Assembly: GCA_005239165.1 (NCBI GenBank) | Contig: RAPG01000014.1 | Location: 81,832-145,831, forward strand | DNA: 64,000 bases | Direction: 5' to 3' | Origin: Allopusillimonas ginsengisoli | Lineage (GTDB): Bacteria > Pseudomonadota > Gammaproteobacteria > Burkholderiales > Burkholderiaceae_B | Shown here: positions 36,872 through 45,899 of the stretch, one piece after another | Layout of the letters: the number at the start of each line of letters is the position of its first letter | Position numbering within the stretch: the stretch's first letter is position 1 | The notes under the pieces: model-generated | What the model was told of the DNA's origin: nothing | The model's database searches: none | Seen by the model: only the letters and a program-made list of their open reading frames with translations | Position numbers and translations under genes: made by a program

Positions 36872-38128
36872 TTACATATTTTCGATCATGACCTTGCCAA
36901 AGCCTGAGCACGATACCTGCGTCGCGCCTTCGAGCAGACGGGCGAAGTCGTAGGTAACCTTTTTCGACAGAATGGATTTTTCCATGCTGGAGATGATTAG
37001 GTCAGCGGCTTCGGTCCAGCCCATGTGACGCAGCATCATTTCAGCCGACAAGATCAGGGAACCAGGGTTCACGTAGTCTTTGCCTGCGTACTTGGGTGCC
37101 GTGCCGTGAGTGGCTTCAAACATGGCAACGGAGTCTGACAGGTTGGCGCCCGGAGCAATACCAATGCCACCGACCTGTGCAGCCAGCGCGTCGGACACAT
37201 AGTCGCCGTTCAGGTTGAGTGTGGCGATTACGTCGTATTCTGCCGGACGCAGCAGAATTTGCTGCAGGAAGGCGTCAGCGATCGAGTCTTTGACGATAAT
37301 GTCACGACCCGTTTTAGGGTTTTTGAATTTGCACCATGGGCCGCCGTCGATCGGCTGAGCACCGAATTCTTTTTGTGCCAGCTCATAGCCCCAGTCACGG
37401 AAGCCACCTTCGGTGAACTTCATGATGTTGCCCTTGTGCACCAGAGTGACCGAAGCGCGGTCATTGTCGATGGCATACTGGATGGCTTTACGCACCAGGC
37501 GCTGTGTGCCTTCACGCGAAACAGGCTTGACACCGATGCCAGAGGTTTCGGGAAAGCGGATCTTGTCAACGCCCAGCTCTTTCTGCAAGAACTCGATCAG
37601 TTTTTTGGCGTTGGCGCTTTCGGCCTCGAACTCGATACCGGCGTAAATGTCTTCCGAGTTTTCACGGAAAATAACCATGTTGGTTTTTTCAGGCTCACGC
37701 ACTGGCGAAGGCACGCCCTTGAAATACTGGATGGGGCGCAGGCACACGTACAAGTCAAGCTGCTGGCGCAGGGCCACGTTAAGCGAACGAATGCCGCCAC
37801 CAACCGGGGTGGTCAGCGGGCCTTTGATGGAGACAACGTAGTCTTTAACTGCGTCAAGCGTTTCTTGTGGCAGCCATACATCCGGACCATAAATTTTGGT
37901 CGACTTTTCACCGGCGAAGATTTCCATCCAGTGAATTTTGCGCTTGCCGCCATAAGCCTTGGCAACGGCAGCGTCAACGACCTTGATCATGACTGGGGAG
38001 ATATCCACGCCAGTACCATCGCCTTCGATGTAAGGAATAATGGGCTGATCAGGTACAGTAAGCGCAAAATCGGCATTAACTGTAATTTTCTGGCCCTCGG
38101 CGGGGACCTTGATGTGTTGAAAGGACAT
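36872..38128 (-). CDS. icd: NADP-dependent isocitrate dehydrogenase
   Basis: 418 residues, the normal length for the dimeric bacterial enzyme that converts isocitrate to 2-oxoglutarate and CO2 in the TCA cycle. Conserved parts include IPYIEGDGTGVDI, the substrate loop GGGIRSLNVALRQ, FRENSEDIYAGIE, LVHKGNIMKFTEG and FEATHGTAPKYAGKDYVNP. The Ser of the SLNVALRQ loop is the residue phosphorylated by AceK in enterobacteria. ATG 38128 is chosen (GGAG about 7 nt upstream); a longer frame reaching 38302 only adds non-homologous residues. Confidence 0.96.
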   Translation of the reverse strand: MSFQHIKVPAEGQKITVNADFALTVPDQPIIPYIEGDGTGVDISPVMIKVVDAAVAKAYGGKRKIHWMEIFAGEKSTKIYGPDVWLPQETLDAVKDYVVSIKGPLTTPVGGGIRSLNVALRQQLDLYVCLRPIQYFKGVPSPVREPEKTNMVIFRENSEDIYAGIEFEAESANAKKLIEFLQKELGVDKIRFPETSGIGVKPVSREGTQRLVRKAIQYAIDNDRASVTLVHKGNIMKFTEGGFRDWGYELAQKEFGAQPIDGGPWCKFKNPKTGRDIIVKDSIADAFLQQILLRPAEYDVIATLNLNGDYVSDALAAQVGGIGIAPGANLSDSVAMFEATHGTAPKYAGKDYVNPGSLILSAEMMLRHMGWTEAADLIISSMEKSILSKKVTYDFARLLEGATQVSCSGFGKVMIENM

Positions 38129-38361
38129 GGACGCTCCAGTTGTGCTTCGCGGGAAGCAAAAGTCGACAGAACAAAAGGCCAAAGCGCACACAAATGCGCT
38201 CAGTCTTATATAAGAGTAGTTTAGCTTATTTTGCTCATCTGATTTTAGCGGCAGGTACAGCACGTTGTCTTGTACCAAATCCTGCAATTTCCGGCCCGTC
38301 ACCCAAGACCGTTAAAATGACGAGATATCGTTTCAAATACCCGATTTCAACAGGATGATGT

Positions 38362-38790
38362 ATGTTCAACCCTTCGCGCGAACAGGTGCGGCAATTTTTT
38401 ACCGAAGCGTGGAGCAAGCGCAAGAGCGGTGGCGTACTGACGCCGCTAGAAATCATGGCGGCCGACCTTATCGAACTACACCCCGAATACCAGGCCGATC
38501 TCGAAAACCCAGAACGCTCAGGTGCTGACTTTGCCGTTGAACAGGGGCAAACCAACCCGTTTCTGCATCTGTCTATGCATCTGGCCATCAACGAGCAATT
38601 GTCGATAGATCAGCCGCCCGGCATCAAGGCTGCGTTCAGCGAGCTGCTGGCCACCCACGATGCCCACGACGCCGCACACATTATCATGGAGGCGCTCGGT
38701 GAGGTGGTATGGGAAGCGCAGCGACTGGGCCAGCCACTCGACTCAGAAAAATATATTGATCTTATTCGTCGCCACGCCAGCCGCCATTAG
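38362..38790 (+). CDS. DUF1841 family protein
   Basis: 142 residues matching DUF1841, a small soluble family common in beta- and gammaproteobacteria with no assigned function. Visible signature: MFNPSREQVRQFFTEAW at the start, NPFLHLSMHLAINEQLSIDQPPGI in the middle, and HIIMEALGEVVWEAQR near the end. The two conserved His of HLSMHLA and the HDAAH stretch could bind a metal, which is speculation. It is divergent from icd and convergent with the cytochrome genes. Confidence 0.85.
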   Translation: MFNPSREQVRQFFTEAWSKRKSGGVLTPLEIMAADLIELHPEYQADLENPERSGADFAVEQGQTNPFLHLSMHLAINEQLSIDQPPGIKAAFSELLATHDAHDAAHIIMEALGEVVWEAQRLGQPLDSEKYIDLIRRHASRH

Positions 38791-38908
38791 ACAATACGCC
38801 GACACCTCAGCGTGGGGGTTGATATAACACCGGCTCCAGGGCTGGTCTGAAGCCACCCCCACTAAAGCAGCGATGTGCAGGCCGGCACAAGGCCGGCGCG
38901 CTAAACAA

Positions 38909-39271
38909 CTACTTGCGAACGGCCAACGGGCCATCAAGCGTGGCCAGCCATGCCGCTATGTTTTCCATGTCGGCATTAGATAGCTGAGCCACCATTGCAC
39001 CCATAACTGCGTTCTTGCGCAGGTTTGCCGTAGAGGGCGCGCCAGCGGCACCGCGCTTATACGCTCTGAGCGCGTGCGTCAGGTAATCTTGATGCTGCCC
39101 TGCAAGTATGGGATAGGTTGGCAAAGTGGGGGTTTTAGCATCGGCACCGTGGCACGTAGCACAGGTAAATTTAGTGAACGCGGCCTTGCCTGCGTCGAGG
39201 TCTGCTGCCTGCGCTCCTGCTGTCGCAGCTATCAGTGCGACGCCCGCCAGGGCTTTTATCGTTATATTCAT
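38909..39271 (-). CDS. Class I cytochrome c, small periplasmic
   Basis: 120 residues with a Sec signal peptide (cleavage after AGAQA) and one haem-binding site CATCH (Cys37, Cys40, His41). The rest resembles the cytochrome c553/c4-like fold (PILAGQHQDYLTHALRAYKRG, NADMENIAAWLATLD); a distal Met ligand is probable in NAVMGAM. It carries electrons in the periplasm; the partner oxidase is not visible here. It lies 12 nt after a related cytochrome gene and is surely in the same operon. Confidence 0.88.
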   Translation of the reverse strand: MNITIKALAGVALIAATAGAQAADLDAGKAAFTKFTCATCHGADAKTPTLPTYPILAGQHQDYLTHALRAYKRGAAGAPSTANLRKNAVMGAMVAQLSNADMENIAAWLATLDGPLAVRK

Positions 39272-39283
39272 GTGTCTCCCCGG

Positions 39284-39637
39284 TTATTTCAGACTGGAGT
39301 AATACGCGGCGAGGTCGGCCATGTCTTGCTCACTAAGGCTTTGTGCTATGGCTTCCATGGTAGGAAACGTACGTGCGCCACTGGCATATTCTTTAAGTGC
39401 CTCTACGATGTACTCGGCGTTTTGGCCGGCAATCATGGGCACATGGTATACCTCTGGGAAGCTGGCTTTATACCCTTTGATACCATGGCAGCCAATGCAC
39501 ATAGACGTTTTGGAAAGCGCAGCCTGGGCATCGCCTACAGGCGCGGCGTCAGCAGCAAGGGCTGACCCCGCCATTGCACAGGTGGCCAGCATGGCCAGCG
39601 CAGACATACTGCGCTTCAAAGAGGTTCGCGACTTCAT
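39284..39637 (-). CDS. Class I cytochrome c, small periplasmic
   Basis: 117 residues with a signal peptide (MKSRTSLKRS...SALAAD) and a CIGCH haem site (Cys47, Cys50, His51). The pattern VPMIAGQNAEYIVEALKEYASG matches its downstream neighbour, so the pair probably arose by duplication. First gene of a two-cytochrome operon; a perfect FNR-type site lies 33 nt upstream of its start codon, suggesting control by oxygen. Confidence 0.88.
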   Translation of the reverse strand: MKSRTSLKRSMSALAMLATCAMAGSALAADAAPVGDAQAALSKTSMCIGCHGIKGYKASFPEVYHVPMIAGQNAEYIVEALKEYASGARTFPTMEAIAQSLSEQDMADLAAYYSSLK

Positions 39638-39670
39638 GGTAGCCCTTCTTTGGCGTTAGATTAGAATGGT

Positions 39671-39684
39671 TTGATAAAAATCAA
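39671..39684. promoter_or_regulatory. FNR/Anr-type binding site
   Basis: TTGAT-AAAA-ATCAA is an exact match to the FNR consensus TTGAT-n4-ATCAA. It lies between the divergent cytochrome operon (start 39637) and the moxR operon (start 39784). Its closeness to the cytochrome start suggests it overlaps that promoter; for moxR it is about 100 nt from the start codon. Which gene it controls, and in which direction, is inference. Confidence 0.7.
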
Positions 39685-39783
39685 ACTGCCCGTGAAAAAT
39701 TGGGATTGTACGATAATTGCAGCGTACCAGATACATTGTGACCTGTAGCACTGCAATCCTTTTAAAACCCAAGAGACATCATC

Positions 39784-40647
39784 ATGAATTCTGCTGTACC
39801 CACTCCTTCCTCAGAACGCTTTACCGGCACTGAGCGCTATGTTGCTACCGACGACCTCAAAATGGCTGTTAATGCGGCGCTTGCACTTCAGCGCCCTCTG
39901 CTGATCAAGGGTGAACCCGGCACAGGAAAAACCATGCTGGCCGAAGAAGTTGCCGCCGCACTGGGCAGGCCCCTGTTGCAATGGCATATTAAGTCGACGA
40001 CCAAAGCCAACCAGGGGCTGTATGAATATGATGCCGTCTCGCGCCTGCGCGATTCGCAGCTGGGCGACGAAAAAGTGCGGGACATCGGCAATTATATTGT
40101 TAAAGGGGTGTTGTGGCAGGCGTTCGAGGCTGACGAACCCACGGTGGTGCTGATCGATGAAATCGACAAAGCTGACATCGAGTTCCCCAACGACTTGTTG
40201 CGTGAGCTCGACCGCATGGAGTTCCACGTTTACGAAACTCGCCAGACCATCCAGGCCAGACACCGTCCGCTCATCATTATTACGTCCAACAATGAAAAAG
40301 ATCTGCCCGACGCATTCCTGCGCCGGTGCTTTTTTCATTACATCAGTTTTCCTGACCGCGAGACGCTTAAAGACATCGTCGCGGTGCATTATCCCAATAT
40401 CAAAGAAGAACTGCTACGTGCGGCCCTAGACACATTTTTCAGTCTGCGCGATGCGCCCGGCCTCAAGAAAAAACCGTCAACCTCCGAGTTTCTCGACTGG
40501 CTTCGTCTTATGGCCAGCGAAGGCATTTCGGCCAACGAGGTGCGCGATGACCGCGAACTGCCCATCATGGCTGGCGCACTGCTTAAAAACGAACAAGACC
40601 TCACCCTGCTGCAACGTCTGGCCGCCATGACCCGCGCCCATCGTTGA
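39784..40647 (+). CDS. MoxR-family AAA ATPase
   Basis: 287 residues. Walker A GEPGTGKT at residues 43-50, Walker B VVLIDEIDKAD around 121-131, sensor-1 IITSNNEKDLPDAFLRRCFF with the arginine finger. MoxR ATPases act as chaperones that insert cofactors or mature enzymes together with VWA-domain partners. The matching VWA gene lies two genes downstream, so they probably form one working pair. Confidence 0.92.
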   Translation: MNSAVPTPSSERFTGTERYVATDDLKMAVNAALALQRPLLIKGEPGTGKTMLAEEVAAALGRPLLQWHIKSTTKANQGLYEYDAVSRLRDSQLGDEKVRDIGNYIVKGVLWQAFEADEPTVVLIDEIDKADIEFPNDLLRELDRMEFHVYETRQTIQARHRPLIIITSNNEKDLPDAFLRRCFFHYISFPDRETLKDIVAVHYPNIKEELLRAALDTFFSLRDAPGLKKKPSTSEFLDWLRLMASEGISANEVRDDRELPIMAGALLKNEQDLTLLQRLAAMTRAHR

Positions 40648-40716
40648 TGCACCTTGCTATCGAAGCATACGCCCGATAACCATACAGCTTACGCAGCCAC
40701 ACATCAGGAAACCCAC

Positions 40717-41334
40717 ATGCCTTCCCCCTCGTTTCGTCAGCCACCATCGCCTGTCACCCTGGGCGACAACGGGGTATTGCTTGTCCCCCTGATGCCTGAG
40801 CACGCCCAGTCACTCGAAAACGCCGCCGCCGACGGCAAACTGTGGCAGTTGCGGGTAACCTCTGTACCCGCCCCGGGCGAGACGGCCGCCTACATTGAGG
40901 CGGCCCTGGCTGGCCAGAAAGCGGGCCACATGCTGCCTTTTGCCATCATTGACGAACACAGCGGTGACGTCATTGGCTCCACGCGCTATCACGATATCGT
41001 GCCCGCCGTGGCGCGCCTGGAAATCGGATACACCTGGTACGCAAAGCGCTGGCAACGCAGCCATGTCAACACCACCTGCAAACTGCTTTTGCTGCGCCAT
41101 GCATTCGAAACCCTGGGGGCTGCGGTAGTGGGCTGGCGTACCGACAACTTTAATTTTGCGTCGCAAAAAGCCATAGAAAGACTGGGCGCGCACAAAGATG
41201 GGGTGTTACGGCATCATGCCCTGCGGCGCGACGGCTCCGTGCGCGATACGGTGGCATACAGCCTGCTTGCAGGCGAATGGCCCGAGGTGCAAAAGCACCT
41301 CGAATACCAACTGAAACGACACCATGCTGATTGA
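40717..41334 (+). CDS. GNAT family N-acetyltransferase (RimJ/RimL-like)
   Basis: 205 residues. It has the acetyltransferase_3 pattern: LVPLMPEHAQSLENAA at the start, IGSTRYHDI and LEIGYTWYAKRWQRSHVNT in the core, and the acetyl-CoA site region NFNFASQKAIERLGAHKDGVLR. It probably acetylates protein N-termini or small amines; the substrate is unknown. ATG 40717 has AGGAA 6 nt upstream. It sits between moxR and its VWA partner and overlaps the latter by 11 nt, an unusual insertion in that pair. Confidence 0.87.
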   Translation: MPSPSFRQPPSPVTLGDNGVLLVPLMPEHAQSLENAAADGKLWQLRVTSVPAPGETAAYIEAALAGQKAGHMLPFAIIDEHSGDVIGSTRYHDIVPAVARLEIGYTWYAKRWQRSHVNTTCKLLLLRHAFETLGAAVVGWRTDNFNFASQKAIERLGAHKDGVLRHHALRRDGSVRDTVAYSLLAGEWPEVQKHLEYQLKRHHAD

Positions 41335-42496
41335 TTTTTTCTACCATATGCGGGCACGCAAACTGCCTGTTTCCGTGCAAGAATACCTGACACTGCTAGA
41401 AGCACTGCAGGCCAATGTCATGCCACCCACCATTGATGACTTCTATCATCTGGCGCGCATGACACTGGTCAAAGACGAAACACTGTTCGACCGGTTCGAC
41501 CAGGCTTTCGCAGAGTTTTACCAGACACTCGAAGCGGCATTGCCGGCCGACAAAGAAATCCCCCTAGACTGGCTAATAAAGGAGTTTCAAAAAAACCTCA
41601 CAGCCGAAGAAAAAGCAGCCATTGAGAAACACGGCTGGGACAAACTCATGGAGCTTTTCAAAGAGCGCCTCGAAGAGCAGAAAGAACGCCATGCCGGTGG
41701 CAACAAGTGGATAGGAACCGGCGGCTCCTCAGCTTTTGGGCACGGCGGCTATCATCCGGAAGGCATTCGTGTCGGCGGCCCCTCGGCCGGCAACCGCACT
41801 GCGGTCAAGGTATGGGAAAAGCGCGAATTCCGCGACTATGACGACCAGCAAGAACTGGGAACGCGCAACTTCAAGATGGCCTTGCGCCGGCTGCGCCGCT
41901 TTGCGCGCGAGGGTGCTGAGCTTGAGCTAGACCTGGATGACACGATCCGCAGCACGGCACGCAATGCGGGCTTTCTTGACCTGCAAATGGTGCCCGAACG
42001 TCATAACACCGTCAAAGTATTGATGTTGCTGGATGTGGGCGGCAGCATGGACGACCACATCGCACGGGTAGAGGAACTATTTGCCGCCGCCCGAAGCGAG
42101 TTTCGCCACCTCGAGGTGTATTACTTTCATAACTGCCCTTATGAATCGCTGTGGCAAAACAACCAGCGCCGATACTCTGAACGCTTCGACACCTGGGACA
42201 TTCTGCGCAAGTACAACGAAGACTGGCGCCTGATTATTGTGGGAGACGCCACCATGAGCCCCTACGAAATTCTGCAGCCAGGTGGCTCGGTCGAGCACTA
42301 CAACAAGGAAACCGGTGCTGCGTGGGTTCAGCGGCTACTCGAGAACTGGCCTCGCTCGGTGTGGCTCAACCCCGAACCTGCTGCCTATTGGCAGTACCGG
42401 CAATCCATTGCCATTATTCAAAACCTCATGGGGCAGCGTATGTACAGCGTTACTGTAAGCGGGCTAGAAGAAGCCATGCGCTATCTCTCCAAGTAA
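41324..42496 (+). CDS. VWA domain-containing CoxE-like protein
   Basis: 390 residues. The C-terminal half is a von Willebrand A domain with a slightly altered MIDAS motif DVGGSMD (about residue 237; consensus DxSxS, here Gly in place of the first Ser) and later VGDATMSP. The N-terminal half contains FYHMRARKLPVSVQEYLTLLEAL and the Gly-rich GGNKWIGTGGSSAFGHGGYHPEG stretch typical of CoxE-type proteins. These work with MoxR ATPases; the client enzyme is not visible here. Confidence 0.88.
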   Translation: MLIDFFYHMRARKLPVSVQEYLTLLEALQANVMPPTIDDFYHLARMTLVKDETLFDRFDQAFAEFYQTLEAALPADKEIPLDWLIKEFQKNLTAEEKAAIEKHGWDKLMELFKERLEEQKERHAGGNKWIGTGGSSAFGHGGYHPEGIRVGGPSAGNRTAVKVWEKREFRDYDDQQELGTRNFKMALRRLRRFAREGAELELDLDDTIRSTARNAGFLDLQMVPERHNTVKVLMLLDVGGSMDDHIARVEELFAAARSEFRHLEVYYFHNCPYESLWQNNQRRYSERFDTWDILRKYNEDWRLIIVGDATMSPYEILQPGGSVEHYNKETGAAWVQRLLENWPRSVWLNPEPAAYWQYRQSIAIIQNLMGQRMYSVTVSGLEEAMRYLSK

Positions 42497-42563
42497 ACGG
42501 CTTAGCCCAAGCCCGATACAAAGCAAGACAGGTGCTGTTTTTTTGTGTGATCTGGCAGTGATG

Positions 42564-42590
42564 CTTCAGCCATTTAGCCTCTGGCTGAAG
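42564..42590 (+). terminator. Stem-loop after the moxR-VWA operon
   Basis: CTTCAGCC (42564-42571) pairs perfectly with GGCTGAAG (42583-42590) across an 11-nt loop. A T-run (around 42538-42544) lies before the stem rather than after it, so termination efficiency is unclear. Confidence 0.4.
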
Positions 42591-42687
42591 ACCATGCGGC
42601 TTGCGACACACCTCGCCCGGGTCGGAACCTTATGGTAAAAGAAAGGTCAATCCGCATCTACTCCCTTTTTTATACGGATAGTTCAGC

Positions 42688-45606
42688 ATGCACTCGTTTT
42701 TGCAGAAACTCTTCGCCCGCGCAGGCTCCCTCTTTCTCATGGCGACACTTGCTTGCGCCGTCCATGCCGCCGGGCTGCCTCAGGGCATCACCCAGGGCGT
42801 GTCGATAGAAGGGGTGACCGAATACTCACTCGAAAACGGGCTGCGCGTGTTGCTCGCCCCAGATGCTTCCAAACCCACTACCACGGTTAACATGACCTAT
42901 CTGGTTGGGTCGCGCAACGAAAACTATGGCGAAACAGGCATGGCGCATCTGCTTGAGCACATGCTGTTTCGCGGCACTCCCACGCTACGCAACGCGCTGG
43001 CCGAGTTTTCCAAACGCGGGCTTGAGGCCAACGGCTCCACCAGCAGCGACCGTACTAATTATTACGCCAGCTTTTCGGCCGACCCCGAAACCCTCAACTG
43101 GTATCTGGGGTGGCAGGCAGATGCCATGGTCAACTCACTGATCTCGCGCGAAGATCTTGATTCCGAGATGACGGTTGTACGCAATGAGATGGAACGCGGC
43201 GAAAACAATCCGTTCCAGATTCTTATGCAAAAAATGCAGGCTGCTGCCTACCAATGGCACAGCTATGGCAAAAGCACGATTGGCGCACGGTCTGACGTAG
43301 AAAACGTAGACATCGCCCAGCTTAAGGCTTTTTACAAACAATACTACCAACCAGACAATGCCGTACTGATCATCACTGGCCGCTTCGACGTTGACGCCAC
43401 ACTAAACACCGTGGCCCAGGTCTTCGGCAAGCTGCCCCGCCCCGATCGCAAGCTGCCGCCCGAGTACACCGTCGAGCCTGTGCAAGACGGTGAGCGCGTC
43501 GTCAACCTGCGCCGTCACGGTGGCACACCACTTATCGCGGCCCTGTACCATGCTCCTGCGGCTGGCAACAAAGATTTCACTGCACTCGATCTGGGTGTAA
43601 CCATTCTGGCTGACACGCCCTCAGGACGGCTGTATCACAACCTTGTCGGCGAAAACCTGGCGGCAAGCGTATTTGGCTTCTCAGCCGATATGCGCCAGCC
43701 TGGTTACGTCTTCTTCGGCGCTCAGCTTGAAAACAGCATGGATCAGGACAAAGCCTTGTCAGTCTTGCGTGAAACCGTGCAGTCGGTAGGCCAGAAAAGC
43801 TTTACCGAGCCCGACTTGCAGCGTGTGCGCAACCAATGGCTGACCGACTGGTCGCAGGTGTTCGCAAGCCCACCCGCGCTGGCTAGTGCCTTGTCAGAGT
43901 CTTCCGCAAGCGGCGATTGGCGTCTTTTCTTTCTGCATCGCGATCAGGTCGAAAACATCAAGCTCGATGACGTACAACGCGTTACCACCCAGTATCTGGT
44001 AGCCAGCAACAGCACCGTAGGCAAGTACATTCCAACTGAAAACCCGGTGCGTGCACCCTTGCCAGAAAAACCTGATTTCAAGACATTGTTCAAAGATTAT
44101 GTCGGCAAAGGTGCAACCCCCGACGTGGCCGCTTTTGATCCATCTCCCGAACATATCGATGCATCGACGCTGCGCACACCACTCGATCTGCCTAATGGCG
44201 AAGTACAGCTCGCGCTGCTGCCCAAGCCCACACGAGGCGATCGTGTGCAAGCCAACTTGCTTATTGAGTTCGGCGACGCTGACAATCTGCTTGGGTTGCG
44301 CGAAATTTCCAGCGCGGCGGCTGCTCTGCTAGACCATGGCACAACCGACATGTCGCGACAAGAAATCCAGGACAAATACAATGCCTTGCAGGCAGACGTC
44401 AGCTTTGGTGGCTCAGGAGGCAAACTCTCGGTCAGCATGTCCACTAAACGCGAGCACTTGCCCGCAGTCATAGACCTTGTGCTGCATATTGTGCGCGAAG
44501 CCAACTACCCTACACGCGAGCTGGTCGAGTACCAGCGTCAGGCCAGCACCTCCATCAGTGATGCCATGAACGAGCCCAGCGCGCTGGCTGCACGTGCGCT
44601 GGCCCGCCATGACAACCCATGGCCACGAAGCGACATCCGCTACACCCCAACCTTTGAAGAAGAAAAAGATGAAATCGCGGCGCTTACCCGCCAGCAACTC
44701 GACGAGTTCCACGCCAAATTTTATGGAGCCGGCACTGTTCTGTTCTCGGCAGTAGGCGCATTTGACCCACAAGAGGTCAAGACGGCCATCACCAAGGGGC
44801 TTAAGGGGTGGCAAGTCGCACCCGAGTATAAGCGTCTGAGCAACCCCTACAACCCTGTGCCACCACAGCAGTTCAACATCAACACGCCAGACAAGGCCAA
44901 CGCGTTTTACCTGGCCCGCTCCCCCTTGAAACTGAGCGATACAGACCCTGACTTCCCTGCCCTGTATCTGGCCAACTATCTGCTGGGCTCATCTGAAACC
45001 TCGCGGCTCTGGACCCGTGTGCGGGTACAAGATGGCCTCTCTTACAACGTACGCAGCAGCCTGAATGCCTCATCATTCGAAGAGTCTGGTGCATGGACGT
45101 TCTACGCCATCCATGCACCAGAGAACACCCAAAAACTGCTCACTGCAGTTAATGATGTAATTCAGGGTGTTCTCGACAAAGGGTTTACTGAGGATGAGGT
45201 TCAGGAAGGCATCAAGTCGCTGCTTAACTACCGCAAGCTGGCCCGCACCCGTGATGGTTTACTGGCATCCACCTGGATTAACTACATGGAGCGAGACCGA
45301 AGTTTTGCCTGGTCTGCCGAGATTGACGAGGCCCTCAAAGGTCTTACAGCCGAGCGCGTAAACGCAACCGTACGTCAATGGCTTAACCCGGCACAGCTTA
45401 GCGTGGCCATTGCCGCAGACCAGAGCAAGCAGAAAGCTGGCCAGCACGAGCCTGCCGATGACGCCGTCAAAGACAGCACCACGAAAAAAGGGCAGCCCCA
45501 GGCTGCCACCGAAAAACCCGACACTGACAAGTCAGTTAAAACAACGTCGGCAAACCAGCCTGACAAGCCTGAACAGGCCAGAAAAGCCCCCACTGCTGTC
45601 AACTAA
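42688..45606 (+). CDS. M16 family zinc metallopeptidase, two-domain
   Basis: 972 residues with an N-terminal signal peptide (SLFLMATLACAVHAAG). The inverted zinc motif HxxEH is HLLEH in GMAHLLEHMLFRGTP (about residues 88-92), with the further Glu supplied by the NEMERGENNP region. A second, inactive M16 half follows (~510-900). This is the pitrilysin/insulinase-like architecture of about 900 residues found in periplasmic proteases. The last ~70 residues are a Lys/Pro/Gln-rich tail without structure. No operon partner is seen. Confidence 0.92.
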   Translation: MHSFLQKLFARAGSLFLMATLACAVHAAGLPQGITQGVSIEGVTEYSLENGLRVLLAPDASKPTTTVNMTYLVGSRNENYGETGMAHLLEHMLFRGTPTLRNALAEFSKRGLEANGSTSSDRTNYYASFSADPETLNWYLGWQADAMVNSLISREDLDSEMTVVRNEMERGENNPFQILMQKMQAAAYQWHSYGKSTIGARSDVENVDIAQLKAFYKQYYQPDNAVLIITGRFDVDATLNTVAQVFGKLPRPDRKLPPEYTVEPVQDGERVVNLRRHGGTPLIAALYHAPAAGNKDFTALDLGVTILADTPSGRLYHNLVGENLAASVFGFSADMRQPGYVFFGAQLENSMDQDKALSVLRETVQSVGQKSFTEPDLQRVRNQWLTDWSQVFASPPALASALSESSASGDWRLFFLHRDQVENIKLDDVQRVTTQYLVASNSTVGKYIPTENPVRAPLPEKPDFKTLFKDYVGKGATPDVAAFDPSPEHIDASTLRTPLDLPNGEVQLALLPKPTRGDRVQANLLIEFGDADNLLGLREISSAAAALLDHGTTDMSRQEIQDKYNALQADVSFGGSGGKLSVSMSTKREHLPAVIDLVLHIVREANYPTRELVEYQRQASTSISDAMNEPSALAARALARHDNPWPRSDIRYTPTFEEEKDEIAALTRQQLDEFHAKFYGAGTVLFSAVGAFDPQEVKTAITKGLKGWQVAPEYKRLSNPYNPVPPQQFNINTPDKANAFYLARSPLKLSDTDPDFPALYLANYLLGSSETSRLWTRVRVQDGLSYNVRSSLNASSFEESGAWTFYAIHAPENTQKLLTAVNDVIQGVLDKGFTEDEVQEGIKSLLNYRKLARTRDGLLASTWINYMERDRSFAWSAEIDEALKGLTAERVNATVRQWLNPAQLSVAIAADQSKQKAGQHEPADDAVKDSTTKKGQPQAATEKPDTDKSVKTTSANQPDKPEQARKAPTAVN

Positions 45607-45634
45607 AGACGTACTGGCTCTGGCATAAACTGAA

Positions 45635-45670
45635 CGTCACAGCGGCCACCCTAGGGTGGCCGCTGTGACG
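45635..45670. terminator. 36-bp perfect palindrome after the M16 peptidase gene
   Basis: CGTCACAGCGGCCACCCT and its exact complement meet at a central CTAG, 28 nt after the stop codon. It can form an 18-bp (14 plus tetraloop) hairpin. There is no T-run, so it may act with Rho, protect the message end, or block read-through towards the convergent dnaJ. Confidence 0.6.
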
Positions 45671-45840
45671 CCCCGGCGCACTTCATTAGCTTCTCGGCGC
45701 TGCGTATTGCGCAGTCCGACCTGGCATCTGACGGCCTTGTCCACACACACTGTAAACAAGATAACGCGTTGATGATGTGCTGCTGCACTTGCCGCATCAG
45801 GCGCCGTACCAGTCACATGCTGACCTGCGCGACCAATAAC

Positions 45841-45877
45841 AATACGCCGGCACGGTCCAAGACCATACCGGCGTATT
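45841..45877 (-). terminator. Terminator-like hairpin after dnaJ
   Basis: AATACGCCGG (45841-45850) pairs with CCGGCGTATT (45868-45877), with a nested GGTC-CAA-GACC inside. It lies 22 nt after the dnaJ stop. A modest T-rich stretch follows on the minus strand. Confidence 0.65.
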
Positions 45878-45899
45878 TACAAGCAGATCAGCGACTGAA

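Noticed and set aside
37259..38224. Open frame of 321 codons on the plus strand
   Set aside because: It is the shadow of icd on the other strand and has no ribosome site or family resemblance.
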